DNA of 64,000 bases from contig NZ_CP054476.1 of NCBI RefSeq assembly GCF_013341275.1, forward strand, positions 757,501 to 821,500, in the 5' to 3' direction. Position numbers and translations under genes: made by a program. This document shows positions 44,736-54,009 of this stretch, one piece after another. The notes under the pieces are model-generated. The model was given only the letters and a program-made list of their open reading frames with translations, did no database searches and was not told the DNA's origin. The first letter of the stretch is position 1, and the number at the start of each line of letters is the position of its first letter. Source of the stretch: Methyloligella sp. GL2 (GTDB lineage: Bacteria; Pseudomonadota; Alphaproteobacteria; Rhizobiales; Methyloligellaceae).

Positions 44736-45815
44736 ATGATTTCGCGCTCACTTGGAACGTCGCTCCGCCGCTTGCTGCTTTCTACCGCTTTCGCCACCTG
44801 GGCGTTCAGTCCTTCGCCCGTCTTGGCCGCGGAGGAGCTGAATGCGCTGGTCTGGTGCGACCACACCGATGCGGCGCTGATCGAGCCCTTCGAGAAGGCC
44901 AACAACGTCAAGGTCAACCTCAAGGAATATGAAGGCACAGGCGCGGGCCTTTCCATCATCGAGCAATCGCAGCCGGGCGATTGGGACGTGCTGGTGGTCG
45001 ACGGTGTCGACGTCAAGCGCGTTGCAGATATGGGCATTCTCGGCGAACTGCCCGCCGATATCGTGCCGACATCCGACATCTTCCCCGAAGTCGTGATGGC
45101 GGAGAACAACAGCAAGGACGGCAAGATCTACGCCGTCACCGAGAAGTTCGGCTACAACACGATCTCCTACAATAAGGACAAGGTCGATCCGGCCGATATG
45201 GAGGATCTCTCGATCTTCTGGTCCGACAAATACAAGGGCCGCATCGCTCTCTACGACTATTACATTCCGATGATCGGTCTGACCGGGCTCGCCCTGGACA
45301 AGAAGACCGCCGACCTCACCGAGGACGATCTGCCGGCCATCAAGGAGAAGCTGTTCGAGATGAAGGCGGTGGCCCGTCAGGTGAGCGACGTCGTGGCCTC
45401 GCAGACCGCGCTGGTCGGCGGCGAGGTGGACATCATCCTCGGCGGCGGCGAGTGGGTGACCGCCAGCCTTGCCAAGGAGCGGCCGGAATTCGACTGGACC
45501 GTCCCGAAGCAGGGCGCGGTGCGCTGGACCCAGTCGATCGGCGTGTTCGCGGATTCGGAGAAGAAGGATCTGGCGCAAAAGTTCGTGCAGTACATTCTCA
45601 GCCCTGAAGGCCAGGCCCGGCTCGCCACGTCGTCCTGCTATTGGGGCATGCCGGCGAACTCCAAGGCGGGTGAGCATCTCGACGAGCAGCAGAAGGCTGC
45701 GCTGCGCTGGGACGAACAGCCCGAATATCTGAAAAACACGCAGCTTTATCCCGTGGTCGACGCCAAGATGGACGCCGCCATGCAGGATGTCTGGACGGAG
45801 ATGCTGCAGCACTAG
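44736..45815 (+). CDS. Polyamine-type ABC transporter substrate-binding protein (PotD/F-like)
   Basis: A 359-residue precursor with a Sec signal peptide (STAFATWAFSPSPVLAA). The mature protein is a type II binding protein of the PotD/PotF group: LNALVWCDHTDAALIEPFEKANNVKVNLKEY, IEQSQPGDWDVLVVDGVDVKRVADMGIL, and the domain-swap region KFGYNTISYNKDKV. It heads an operon with two permeases, an ATPase and an MBL-fold hydrolase. The C-terminus is intact. The ligand could be a polyamine or another small cation; this is not decided by the sequence. Confidence 0.88.
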   Translation: MISRSLGTSLRRLLLSTAFATWAFSPSPVLAAEELNALVWCDHTDAALIEPFEKANNVKVNLKEYEGTGAGLSIIEQSQPGDWDVLVVDGVDVKRVADMGILGELPADIVPTSDIFPEVVMAENNSKDGKIYAVTEKFGYNTISYNKDKVDPADMEDLSIFWSDKYKGRIALYDYYIPMIGLTGLALDKKTADLTEDDLPAIKEKLFEMKAVARQVSDVVASQTALVGGEVDIILGGGEWVTASLAKERPEFDWTVPKQGAVRWTQSIGVFADSEKKDLAQKFVQYILSPEGQARLATSSCYWGMPANSKAGEHLDEQQKAALRWDEQPEYLKNTQLYPVVDAKMDAAMQDVWTEMLQH

Positions 45816-45860
45816 GGGCGCCCCTCTTGCTGTTACGCGTCATCGACCGCGTCGATTTCA

Positions 45861-45882
45861 GGGCCCGCCGATTGGCGGGCCC
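45861..45882 (+). promoter_or_regulatory. Stem-loop between binding-protein and permease genes
   Basis: Perfect 9-bp arms gggcccgcc / ggcgggccc with a 4-nt loop, 45 nt after the binding-protein stop. No long T run follows. It probably raises the ratio of binding protein to permease by protecting the 3' end of the first message. Confidence 0.6.
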
Positions 45883-45919
45883 CCTTCGTTCCCCCGCAAA
45901 CGAACCGGAGCTGGGTTGA

Positions 45920-46783
45920 ATGAGCACACTCACCCATGAACGCGCCGAACGCCGGAAAGCGTGGGGATTCGTGCTGCCGGCGCTGCTGTGGACTTTCGCC
46001 TTCTTCGTCGTGCCGTTCATCTATATGGCGGCGGTCAGCCTGTGGACGCGGCAGGGGCGGGAGACCATCCATAGCTGGACGCTGGACAACTATCTGAACT
46101 TCTTCGGCAAGCCGCATCTGCTGCAGGCGCTGTTCAATTCTCTCGAGGTGACGGTGATCGTCACCGTGATCTCGGTCATCCTCGCCTATCCTCTGGCATG
46201 GATCATCGCCGAACGCGTGCCGCGCCGGTTTCAGCGGCTCGCCTTGGTCCTGAGCATTCTGCCGTTCTGGACCTCCTATGTGATCCGCTCCTATTCCTGG
46301 CTGCTGGTGCTTTCCGATAGCGGCCCGGTGAACCAGGCGCTGGTCTGGACCGGGGTGATCGACACGCCGCTCGCCTTGAGCGCCACGCGCACGGCGACGG
46401 TGATCGGCTTCGTGCATTTCTTCGTCATGCTGCTGACGCTGACGATCTACGCCAATCTGGTGCAGCTCTCGCCCAATTACCGCCGCGCCGCCGCCGATCT
46501 CGGGGCAGGCGGCCTGCAGACCTTCTGGCACATCATTCTGCCGCTGACGCTGCCGGGCATCATGGTGGGTGCGTTCCTCACCTTCGTGCTGTGCATCGGC
46601 GACTACATCACGCCACAGATTCTCGGCGGCAATAACGAGTTGCTGCTGCCGCAGGTGATCATGCTGCAGTTGGGGCGTACCGCGAATTTCCCGATGGCCG
46701 CGGCGCTCTCGCTGGTGCTGATGGCGGTGGTTACGATCGCCTATCTGCTCTGCGCGCGCTGGCTGAAGATCGAGAGAGCCTGA
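45920..46783 (+). CDS. Polyamine-type ABC transporter permease (PotB/H-like)
   Basis: A 287-residue permease with six helices. The coupling motif YRRAAADLGAGGLQTFWHIILPLTLPGIMVG is the EAA loop of the PotB/PotH family. It starts at an ATG after ctgggttga. The stop is 4 nt before the second permease. Confidence 0.92.
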   Translation: MSTLTHERAERRKAWGFVLPALLWTFAFFVVPFIYMAAVSLWTRQGRETIHSWTLDNYLNFFGKPHLLQALFNSLEVTVIVTVISVILAYPLAWIIAERVPRRFQRLALVLSILPFWTSYVIRSYSWLLVLSDSGPVNQALVWTGVIDTPLALSATRTATVIGFVHFFVMLLTLTIYANLVQLSPNYRRAAADLGAGGLQTFWHIILPLTLPGIMVGAFLTFVLCIGDYITPQILGGNNELLLPQVIMLQLGRTANFPMAAALSLVLMAVVTIAYLLCARWLKIERA

Positions 46784-46787
46784 GGCC

Positions 46788-47576
46788 ATGAAAGCTCTGC
46801 GAACCATCCTCTCGATCGCCTATGCGGGCGCGATCTACGTCTTCATCTTCCTGCCCGTGGTCGTGCTGGTGCTGTTCTCGTTCCAGGACGGACGGCTGCC
46901 GGTGCCGCCGCTGCAGGGCGTGACGCTGCATTGGTATGGCGAGATCTTCAGCGACTCCCGGCTGATGTCGGCGCTGGCGAACTCGGTGCTGGTCGCTGTG
47001 GTGTCCTCCGGCATTTCCTGTCTGCTCGGCTTCCTCGCCGCATACGGTCTTGCGCGCTACACCTTGCCGGCGGCGCGGCTGCAACGGGCACTGATCATCG
47101 CGCCGATGACGGTGAGCACGCTGATCATCGGCCTCGGGCTGCTGTCGCTCTTCGGTGCGCTCGGCATTTTCCGGAGCCTGTGGACGGTCGGGATCGGCCA
47201 TGTCGTGATCAACCTGCCGCTATGCTTTGCCATCATCTACGGCTCGATGGGCGCGCATCAGGTCAATGTGGAGCGCGCCGCCCGCGATCTCGGGGCGGGC
47301 GAATGGCAGGTCATGCTGCTGGTCACCGTGCCGATGCTGATGCCCTCCATCCTGGCCGCCTTCTTCTTGGCCCTCACCTTCAGTTGGGACGAATTCATCA
47401 TCGCTTTTCTGCTTTCGCGTTTCGACGTCACCTTGCCGGTTGAGATCTGGAGCATGCTGCGCTCGGGCCTCAACCCGAAGACGAACGCCATCGGTAGCGT
47501 CGTCTTCCTGGTTTCCATCCTGCTCCTGCTGGTCATGGAGCTTCTGGTGTTCAGAAAGCCTCGGAGGGCCTCATGA
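46788..47576 (+). CDS. Polyamine-type ABC transporter permease (PotC/I-like)
   Basis: A 262-residue permease with six helices and coupling motif VERAARDLGAGEWQVMLLVTVPMLMPSILAAFF, followed by the FSWDEFIIAFLLSRF segment common to PotC/PotI. It overlaps the next gene by 4 nt (ATGA). Confidence 0.92.
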   Translation: MKALRTILSIAYAGAIYVFIFLPVVVLVLFSFQDGRLPVPPLQGVTLHWYGEIFSDSRLMSALANSVLVAVVSSGISCLLGFLAAYGLARYTLPAARLQRALIIAPMTVSTLIIGLGLLSLFGALGIFRSLWTVGIGHVVINLPLCFAIIYGSMGAHQVNVERAARDLGAGEWQVMLLVTVPMLMPSILAAFFLALTFSWDEFIIAFLLSRFDVTLPVEIWSMLRSGLNPKTNAIGSVVFLVSILLLLVMELLVFRKPRRAS

Positions 47577-48670
47577 CCGCAGACGTATCGATCAGAAATG
47601 CCACCAAGAGCTTCGGCACGTTCAAGGCGCTGGACGATCTGTCCCTGGATATCGCGGCGGGCGAATTCATCGTCCTGCTCGGCCCCTCGGGCTGCGGGAA
47701 GACGACGCTGCTTTCCATCCTTGGCGGGTTTCTGGAGCCGACGAGCGGAAGCGTCTTCATCGGCGGACGGGACATGACCCATGTGGCGCCGGCAAAACGC
47801 CCGACGACGACGATGTTCCAGGATTACGCGCTGTTTCCCCATATGACGCTGGCCGCCAATGTCGGTTTCGGCCTGCGCATGCGCGGCATGGGGCGGGGCA
47901 GCCGCGACGAGAAAGCGCGCGGCTATCTCGATCTCGTCGGGCTGGGGCAGGATGCACGGAAGAAGCCGCACGAGCTTTCCGGCGGTCAGCGCCAGCGGGT
48001 CGCGCTGGCGCGCGCGCTTGCGGTCGATCCGGATGTGCTGCTGCTCGACGAGCCGCTCGGCGCGCTGGATCTGAAGCTTCGCCGCCAGATGCAGGACGAG
48101 CTCAAGGTGATCCAGAAGCGCGTCGGCACCACCTTCATCCACGTCACCCACGACCAGGAGGAGGCGATGGCGATCGCCGACCGCATCGTGGTGATGAATC
48201 GCGGGCGGATCGAGGATTCCGGTTCGCCATCGGAAGTCTATATGCGGCCGCGCTCGCATTTCTCGGCGAGCTTCATGGGCGAGGCCAATTTCGTTCATGC
48301 TACGGTCGCCGATGTGGCGGCCGACGAGGTTACGGTGGAGACGGCGTTGGGCCGGATGCGCCTGCCGAAGCAATCCTTCCCGGACGGGGCTGCCGCAAGC
48401 GGCGGCGACGTCACCTTGTGCATCCGTCCGGAGCATTTCCGGGACGATGCGGCGCAGGGGCGCTCAATTCACATCGGAGAGGCCCGGGTGAGCGATGTCG
48501 CCTTCTTCGGCACCCATCACGGCTGCAGCTGCGTGATCGAGGGCGGCCCGGACACGGTGTTCAAGGCGCATCTGCCGCAAACCTCCGATCCGCGTCCCGG
48601 CTCGACCATCAGCCTCGACGTCAATGCAGACCATATCGTCATTCTCGCCGCTGAGCCGAAAGGAGACTAA
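47573..48670 (+). CDS. Polyamine-type ABC transporter ATP-binding protein (PotA/G-like)
   Basis: A 365-residue ATPase: Walker A GPSGCGKTT, Q-loop MFQDYALFPH, signature [12 protein letters not shown], Walker B VLLLDEPLGALD, switch His VTHDQ, and a C-terminal TOBE domain (from about residue 285). This is the usual domain order for PotA-like and other CUT1/MOI-type importer ATPases. It sits 3 nt before the MBL-fold gene, so all five genes appear to be one operon. Confidence 0.93.
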   Translation: MTADVSIRNATKSFGTFKALDDLSLDIAAGEFIVLLGPSGCGKTTLLSILGGFLEPTSGSVFIGGRDMTHVAPAKRPTTTMFQDYALFPHMTLAANVGFGLRMRGMGRGSRDEKARGYLDLVGLGQDARKKPHELSGGQRQRVALARALAVDPDVLLLDEPLGALDLKLRRQMQDELKVIQKRVGTTFIHVTHDQEEAMAIADRIVVMNRGRIEDSGSPSEVYMRPRSHFSASFMGEANFVHATVADVAADEVTVETALGRMRLPKQSFPDGAAASGGDVTLCIRPEHFRDDAAQGRSIHIGEARVSDVAFFGTHHGCSCVIEGGPDTVFKAHLPQTSDPRPGSTISLDVNADHIVILAAEPKGD

Positions 48671-48673
48671 GCC

Positions 48674-49408
48674 ATGCGTATAAAGCCCGAAGATTGGTAC
48701 AGCCTCCGCAAGATCGGCGACGACATCACCTTCATCGAGGAGCCCTTCATCAAGGAGTTCTTCCGCTGCAATATCTGGCATGTGCGCGGGCGCGACCGCG
48801 ACATGCTGGTGGATAGCGGCATGGGCGTCGTCTCGCTGACCGAATGGGTGCCGCTGGTCACCGAACGCCCGCTTCTCGCCGTGGCGAGCCATACGCATTT
48901 CGACCATATCGGCTGCCATCACGAATTCGAGCACAGGGCGGTGCATGGGGCGGAGGCCGATATCCTGGCGCAGCCGACGCGGGCGAATACGCTTGCCGAT
49001 CCTTACGTGACCGACGAGATCTTCGATGCGCTGCCGCCGGAGCCGTATTGCTCCACGTCCTATAACGTCGAAGGCGCGACGGCGACGCGGGTGCTTGCCG
49101 ATGGCGATGTGATCGATCTCGGCGACCGTCATTTCGAAGTGATTCATACGCCCGGACATTCGCCGGGCGGCATCGCGCTCTACGAGAAGAAGACGCAGAT
49201 CCTGTTTTCCGGCGACATCCTCTATGACGGGCCGCTGATCGAGGACACCTATCACGCCGATGCGGCGGACTATTTGCGCTCGATGGAGCGTCTGCTGGAA
49301 TTGCCGGTCAGCCAGGTGCATGGCGGGCATTTCGGGAGCTTTGGCCAGGATCGCTACCGCGAGCTGATCTCCGGCTGGCTCGACGAGAAGCAACGCGCCG
49401 CCAAGTAG
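48674..49408 (+). CDS. MBL-fold metallohydrolase
   Basis: A 244-residue beta-lactamase-fold hydrolase. The metal ligands are visible: HTHFDHIGCHHEFE, VIHTPGHSPGGIALY, then SGDILYDGP and VHGGHFGSFG. It is like glyoxalase-II/lactonase members that use two zinc ions. It begins 3 nt after the ATPase gene and is probably the intracellular enzyme acting on what the polyamine-type transporter imports. The substrate is not known. Confidence 0.88.
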   Translation: MRIKPEDWYSLRKIGDDITFIEEPFIKEFFRCNIWHVRGRDRDMLVDSGMGVVSLTEWVPLVTERPLLAVASHTHFDHIGCHHEFEHRAVHGAEADILAQPTRANTLADPYVTDEIFDALPPEPYCSTSYNVEGATATRVLADGDVIDLGDRHFEVIHTPGHSPGGIALYEKKTQILFSGDILYDGPLIEDTYHADAADYLRSMERLLELPVSQVHGGHFGSFGQDRYRELISGWLDEKQRAAK

Positions 49409-49543
49409 CGGCGTGCGAGCCGGTTGTGGGGGCAAGCGCCCGCGACCGGCATGCTCCCTGCTGCAACAAATCTTAACAATCTGCCGCGGCAGCAACCGTG
49501 CAGACCGTGCTAAATAGCGCCGGTTGTGCACGGAGGACGATCA

Positions 49544-50296
49544 TTGCTTGACGCCAAGTCCAGCTCGGCTGTTCTGGAAAAGCCGAAGATCTTAATCGTC
49601 GAAGACGACACTCAGCTCGCACAAATGCTTCAGGACAGCTTGGTGGAGCATGGGATGAGCGTCGCGCTAGCGTATCGCGGAACGGATATCGATCCAAAGA
49701 ACGGCGCCGCGGAGTTCGATCTTGTGGTTCTCGACGTCATGCTGCCCGGCGAGGACGGTTTCAGCATTTGCCGCCGGCTGCGGGATTCCAGCAATATCCC
49801 GATCCTGATGCTCACCTCCGTGGGCGGCGAGGTGGACCGCATCGTGGGGCTGGAGATCGGCGCGGACGATTACGTCACCAAGCCGTTCGTCTTGCGGGAG
49901 CTGATCGCGCGCATCAAAGCGCTGCTCAGACGCTCCTCCTCGGCGCCGCACCGCAAGGGCCATCAGCGCCAGGCGCGGCTCAGGTTCGAGGGCTGGACCA
50001 TCGACCCCATCCGCCGGCAGGTCCGCGACCCGAGCAATGCCAGGGTGGCGATGACCACCCACGAGTTCGATCTCCTGCTCGCCTTCTGCCGCAATCCGGG
50101 GCGGGTTCTCACCCGCGAGCAGCTTCTCGGTGTCACCCATGCCGGACTTGCCGGGCCGATCGAGCGCAGCGTCGACGTCCATGTCAGCCGGTTGAGACAG
50201 AAGATCGAAAAGGATCCCAAAGACCCCAGCCTGATCCAGACGGTTCGGCTCGGCGGCTATATGTTCGCCGCCACGGTCGAAGAGCTCCATGCTTAG
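49544..50296 (+). CDS. OmpR-family response regulator
   Basis: The receiver domain (about 12-125) has the acidic pair EDD, phospho-accepting Asp in LVVLDVMLPGEDG and Lys in VTKPFVLRELI. The C-terminal winged helix (about 145-235) shows the OmpR pattern: TTHEFDLLLAFCRNPGRVLTREQLL and SVDVHVSRLRQKIE. The TTG at 49544 is chosen because ggaggacga lies just upstream; a GTG at 49526 would precede that ribosome-binding site. It overlaps the kinase gene by 8 nt. Confidence 0.92.
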   Translation: MLDAKSSSAVLEKPKILIVEDDTQLAQMLQDSLVEHGMSVALAYRGTDIDPKNGAAEFDLVVLDVMLPGEDGFSICRRLRDSSNIPILMLTSVGGEVDRIVGLEIGADDYVTKPFVLRELIARIKALLRRSSSAPHRKGHQRQARLRFEGWTIDPIRRQVRDPSNARVAMTTHEFDLLLAFCRNPGRVLTREQLLGVTHAGLAGPIERSVDVHVSRLRQKIEKDPKDPSLIQTVRLGGYMFAATVEELHA

Positions 50297-51602
50297 GCGT
50301 CTTCAATGGGCACCGAAGACAATCCGGGGCCAGATTACGATCGTCATCCTGCTTGCGCTCCTGACCGTCATCGTCTTGGGGCGGGCGCTGGAGCGCTGGG
50401 CGAAGGACGACTATCTGGTTCCCGATCTGGAAAGGATCGCCGAGCGCGCCGATACCATGGCGCTGCTGATGCGCCATGCCTCGCCGGCGGAGCGCGAGAC
50501 CTTGATTACCCATGCCGAGGAGGCCGGGTGGCGGGTTTCGCTTGCACCGCCCTCGAAGGCGAATGCGTTCACGACATCGTCGACGGATATTCTGGGGAGG
50601 GCCATCGAGTGGCTGTTCCCGCCCGATAGCCCGCCGCCCATCGGCGGCTGGCGAACCTATCTGGATGGCGAGCGGGTCATTGCGGTGAAGGTCGACGCGC
50701 GGACCATCCTGATCCTATCGGGCTTCCCGGATTCGATCCTGACCAGCTCGGTGCTCGGACAGGGGTCGTATTATTTCGTCGCCCTTGTCGTCCTGATCCT
50801 GTTCTTCTTCATCTTCGCCATCCGGACGATCACCGAGCCGATCAAGCGGATCTCCGAGGCGGCGGCCGAGGCGGATATCAAGGACAGGGGTGCGATCTTC
50901 GCCGAGCGCGGAACCGTCGAGATCGTGGCGCTGGCCCATGCGCTGAACGGTATGCGCAACCGCATCAGCATCATGGCGGATGCCCGCACGCGGATGCTGC
51001 GGGGCATTGGACACGATCTGCGGACGCCGCTCACCCGGCTTCGGGTGCGTGCCGAACGGATGGAGGAGGGGGCGCTGCGGGAATCGCTTCTCTCCGACGT
51101 CGATCATATCGATCGCCTGATCGCGGAGAGCCTCAACTATCTGCGCAACGAGTTCGCCAACGAGGATGTCGAGCGGGTCGATGTCGCGAGCATTCTGCAG
51201 ACGGTGTGCAACGATTTCGCCGATATCGGGCATTCCGTCTCCTATTCGGGACCGGCGAAATTCGTGGCGGCGTGCCGGCCGCTCTCGCTCACAAGGGCGG
51301 TGACCAATCTTTGCGATAACGGGGTGAAGTTCGCGGAGACTGTCGAGGTGCGGCTCGAGTCCTGCGGCAACGGGTTTGCGATTTCGGTGGCCGACGATGG
51401 GCCCGGCATTCCCCCGGCCTTGCGCGAACGCGTCTTCGAGCCGTTCTTCAAATGCGATCCATCGCGGACGGACGGAAATTCCGGCTTCGGCCTCGGACTT
51501 TCGATCGTCCAGGACATCGCCCATTCGCATCGCGGCAGGCTGAAACTGCTGTCCCGCGCGCCGCACGGGCTTATCGCCCGTATCGAGATCCCCGGAAGCT
51601 AG
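50289..51602 (+). CDS. Sensor histidine kinase (EnvZ-type)
   Basis: A 437-residue membrane kinase. It has a transmembrane helix at about 15-35, a periplasmic domain of about 120 residues, a second helix near 155-178 (SYYFVALVVLILFFFIF), a HAMP segment (ITEPIKRISEAAAEA), HisKA with GIGHDLRTPLTRLR, N-box LTRAVTNLCDNGVKF, and G boxes DDGPGIP and FGLGLSIV. It signals to the overlapping OmpR-type regulator. The stop overlaps by 4 nt the stop of the convergent MipA gene, so this locus has no spacer between opposite genes. The signal is unknown; envelope stress is a fair guess given MipA. Confidence 0.92.
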   Translation: MLRRLQWAPKTIRGQITIVILLALLTVIVLGRALERWAKDDYLVPDLERIAERADTMALLMRHASPAERETLITHAEEAGWRVSLAPPSKANAFTTSSTDILGRAIEWLFPPDSPPPIGGWRTYLDGERVIAVKVDARTILILSGFPDSILTSSVLGQGSYYFVALVVLILFFFIFAIRTITEPIKRISEAAAEADIKDRGAIFAERGTVEIVALAHALNGMRNRISIMADARTRMLRGIGHDLRTPLTRLRVRAERMEEGALRESLLSDVDHIDRLIAESLNYLRNEFANEDVERVDVASILQTVCNDFADIGHSVSYSGPAKFVAACRPLSLTRAVTNLCDNGVKFAETVEVRLESCGNGFAISVADDGPGIPPALRERVFEPFFKCDPSRTDGNSGFGLGLSIVQDIAHSHRGRLKLLSRAPHGLIARIEIPGS

Positions 51603-52441
51603 AAGCGATATCCGAGCAGTAGCATCGTCTTGGACTGGAACTCTTCCTGGACGATCGGGCTGTCTGCCGCATCGCCCGTCAGGACGCTAAACTTCTGCTC
51701 GCCGCGAAGAAGCCATTTCTCGTTGATCAGCCAGGTCGCCGAGACGGCCGCATCGACGCTCTTGATGCCGGCTTCGGGTTTGTATTCGGCATATCCGGAA
51801 TTTGCCGACTGCTTCCGGTCGACGCCGAAATAGGACTCCATGTATTTGTCGTCGGCGAATGTTGCGCCGGCCTCCGCGCCCAGAATGACGCGCTCCGAAA
51901 CCGGCCGCTGCACCGAAATGCCGGCGCTGGCGAGGAGGCCTTCGCCGCCGCCGACGATTTGTTCGACCGACAGGAAGAGGCCAACGGGCCCGACATCCAT
52001 GGTGGCGCGGCCGCCAATGCCGACGCCCCAATCGATGTCGCCCATGCCGCGCAAGGCCTTGGAATCGTCCTCGTCGCGGCCGCTCTTATAATGAGCCGAG
52101 AAATCGAAATGGAACGGGCCGTTCTCATAGGCCGTAACACCGGCGCCGGTCGGGTCGACATTCAGAAAGTCGAAGAACTGGAGCGAGACGAAGGGAACCG
52201 CCTGAAACTCATATTCGTCGGCGCCCTCGTATTTCGGCTTATACATCACGCCGGATCCGACGATGACGTCCCAATCGTGGAGCTTTTGCCGGATCGGCCC
52301 CCGGGTGGTTTTCGGCACTACCGTCTCGGTCGGGGTTACGAGACCGCCTGCGGACGCCACACCGGGAAGCGCGAGCGGAAGGGTAAAGGCGAGGCATGGC
52401 AGCAGAAGCCGCAAAGCGGATTTGTCGACGTGGGGGGACAT
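51599..52441 (-). CDS. MipA/OmpV-family outer-membrane protein
   Basis: A 280-residue precursor with a Sec signal peptide (LAFTLPLALPGVASA). The mature part is beta-strand rich and matches MipA/OmpV: DWDVIVGSGVMYKPKYEGADEYEFQAVPFVSLQFFDFL at the start, repeated antiparallel strands, and the terminal SKTMLLLGYRF with the aromatic C-terminus needed for barrel insertion. MipA proteins scaffold peptidoglycan machinery at the outer membrane or, in OmpV relatives, act as barrel proteins. It is convergent with the kinase gene, whose pair probably controls it. Confidence 0.87.
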   Translation of the reverse strand: MSPHVDKSALRLLLPCLAFTLPLALPGVASAGGLVTPTETVVPKTTRGPIRQKLHDWDVIVGSGVMYKPKYEGADEYEFQAVPFVSLQFFDFLNVDPTGAGVTAYENGPFHFDFSAHYKSGRDEDDSKALRGMGDIDWGVGIGGRATMDVGPVGLFLSVEQIVGGGEGLLASAGISVQRPVSERVILGAEAGATFADDKYMESYFGVDRKQSANSGYAEYKPEAGIKSVDAAVSATWLINEKWLLRGEQKFSVLTGDAADSPIVQEEFQSKTMLLLGYRF

Positions 52442-52640
52442 GCGATCTCCGAGAATTCTGACGTTTCCCGAGCTGGTCCGGGACGCGATGACGTGCCCTC
52501 ATGCTTGCCATATCCGCCGATGGCGTCGTGTTTGATATTGTTAAGAAATGTTGCGGCGACCAGTTGTGGGAACGATGCGGCTCCCGCTCGCTTCTGCCGA
52601 ATGCGCCGCCGGATGCGCCAGGCGCAACCGAGACGCCTGT

Positions 52641-53831
52641 TTATGATGCCGCTTGGCGCGGCGCAGGAGCTTGTCCCCGCTGCAGAAAGGTGGCGAGGCC
52701 GGCCAAAGCGGTGAGTGCCAGCGCCAATAGCAACGCCGAGGAGTAATCTCCGGCTTGCTCGAAGAGCAGGGCCGACATCCAAGGCCCGATAAGGCCGGCC
52801 AGCCCGTAGCCGATGGACAGCCGACCGTAGATCGGGCCGATGGAGGCGGCGCCGAAGCGCTCGGCAATGACCTGGGGCATGATGGATGCAGCGCCGCCGA
52901 GCACCATGCCGACCGCACCGGTGGCAGCCAGCGCCCAGGCGGGAGTTTCGGCGAAAAGGGCGGCGCTCAAGCCGAACGCCAAGAGGCCGAAGCAAAGCCT
53001 CAAGGTCGGAACCGAGGAGAGCTTCTGCACCAAGACGCCGCCGATCAGCGAACCGGCGATGTAGGTGGTGTTCAGGATCATCGGCCCCCACGCCAGATGG
53101 CTTTGCGCCACGCCGCTTTCGGCCAGGATCGCGGTGGAATGGGCGACGAAGGTCAGGCCCGGATAGCACAGCGCGAAGAACAGGAAGCCGAGAAGCAGCA
53201 GCGGGCCGAGCGGCTGTGGCGCGGTGTCCAAGGCGTCGGGCGCTTCATCGCCTTCGTCGGCGATCCTTCCCGTGCCGGAAACGATCAGGCTGACAATCGC
53301 GCCGATTATGAGAAGAGCGATGCCGATGCCGATCAGCACCGCGCGCACGCCCGCCGTCTCGATCAGCTGCGGCAGGAAGGCGGAGATCGCCACGCCGCTG
53401 ATGGCGAAGCTCGCCGTGGTCACCCCGATGGAGATGCCGCGCTTTGCTTCCGGCATGTCGGAGGCGAGCGCCAAAGCGAGGCCATATCCGGATCCGCAGC
53501 CAAGTCCGAACAGCACCGCATAGCCGATCAACAGCGCCGGGTAGGTGAAGACCGCACCGGCGAACAGGAAACCGCCGCCTGCGAGGGCGAAGCTGAAGAC
53601 GGCAAAACCGACCCGGCCGAAGCGGTGCAGCAGGGAATGGTGGATCACCATGCCCAGGGTGAACAAGCTGAGCGCGATGGCGGGGGCGAGGCTCAGCGCG
53701 GCGCGGGATACGCCGAGCGCCTCCTCCAAAGGCAGCAGGAAGAGGCTCCAGATATAGAGCACGCCCATTGCCGCCATGGTGAGCACGGCGCCAGATAAAA
53801 GCTCGATCGGTCGAAACAACTCAGCCCCCAA
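52641..53831 (-). CDS. MFS transporter (OFA/UhpC-like, 12 helices)
   Basis: A 396-residue protein with 12 predicted helices and a polar central loop (about 190-215). The first half has YIWSLFLLPLEEALGVSRAALSLAP and LFGLGCGSGYGLALALASDMPEAKRGISIG. The FGLGCGxGYGLA motif and MPEAKRG loop are typical of oxalate/formate-antiporter-type MFS proteins. Formate export would suit dimethylformamidase and other formate-releasing reactions, but substrate is not proven. It is monocistronic. Confidence 0.85.
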   Translation of the reverse strand: MGAELFRPIELLSGAVLTMAAMGVLYIWSLFLLPLEEALGVSRAALSLAPAIALSLFTLGMVIHHSLLHRFGRVGFAVFSFALAGGGFLFAGAVFTYPALLIGYAVLFGLGCGSGYGLALALASDMPEAKRGISIGVTTASFAISGVAISAFLPQLIETAGVRAVLIGIGIALLIIGAIVSLIVSGTGRIADEGDEAPDALDTAPQPLGPLLLLGFLFFALCYPGLTFVAHSTAILAESGVAQSHLAWGPMILNTTYIAGSLIGGVLVQKLSSVPTLRLCFGLLAFGLSAALFAETPAWALAATGAVGMVLGGAASIMPQVIAERFGAASIGPIYGRLSIGYGLAGLIGPWMSALLFEQAGDYSSALLLALALTALAGLATFLQRGQAPAPRQAAS

Positions 53832-54009
53832 AGGCTACGCCAGCCCAAGGCCACGCGCGCTGCCGGAATAGATTATCTGCGATAGCCTAGCGCAGGCTCG
53901 ACCGCCGATAGGGGATTGCGCGAGGGGGTAAATGGTCGCGTTAGATGCGACCCGCGCCAGCCGCGGTGGGGGACCGGGCTGACGCAGTGTCGTTTGCGTC
54001 GGGGTGTGG

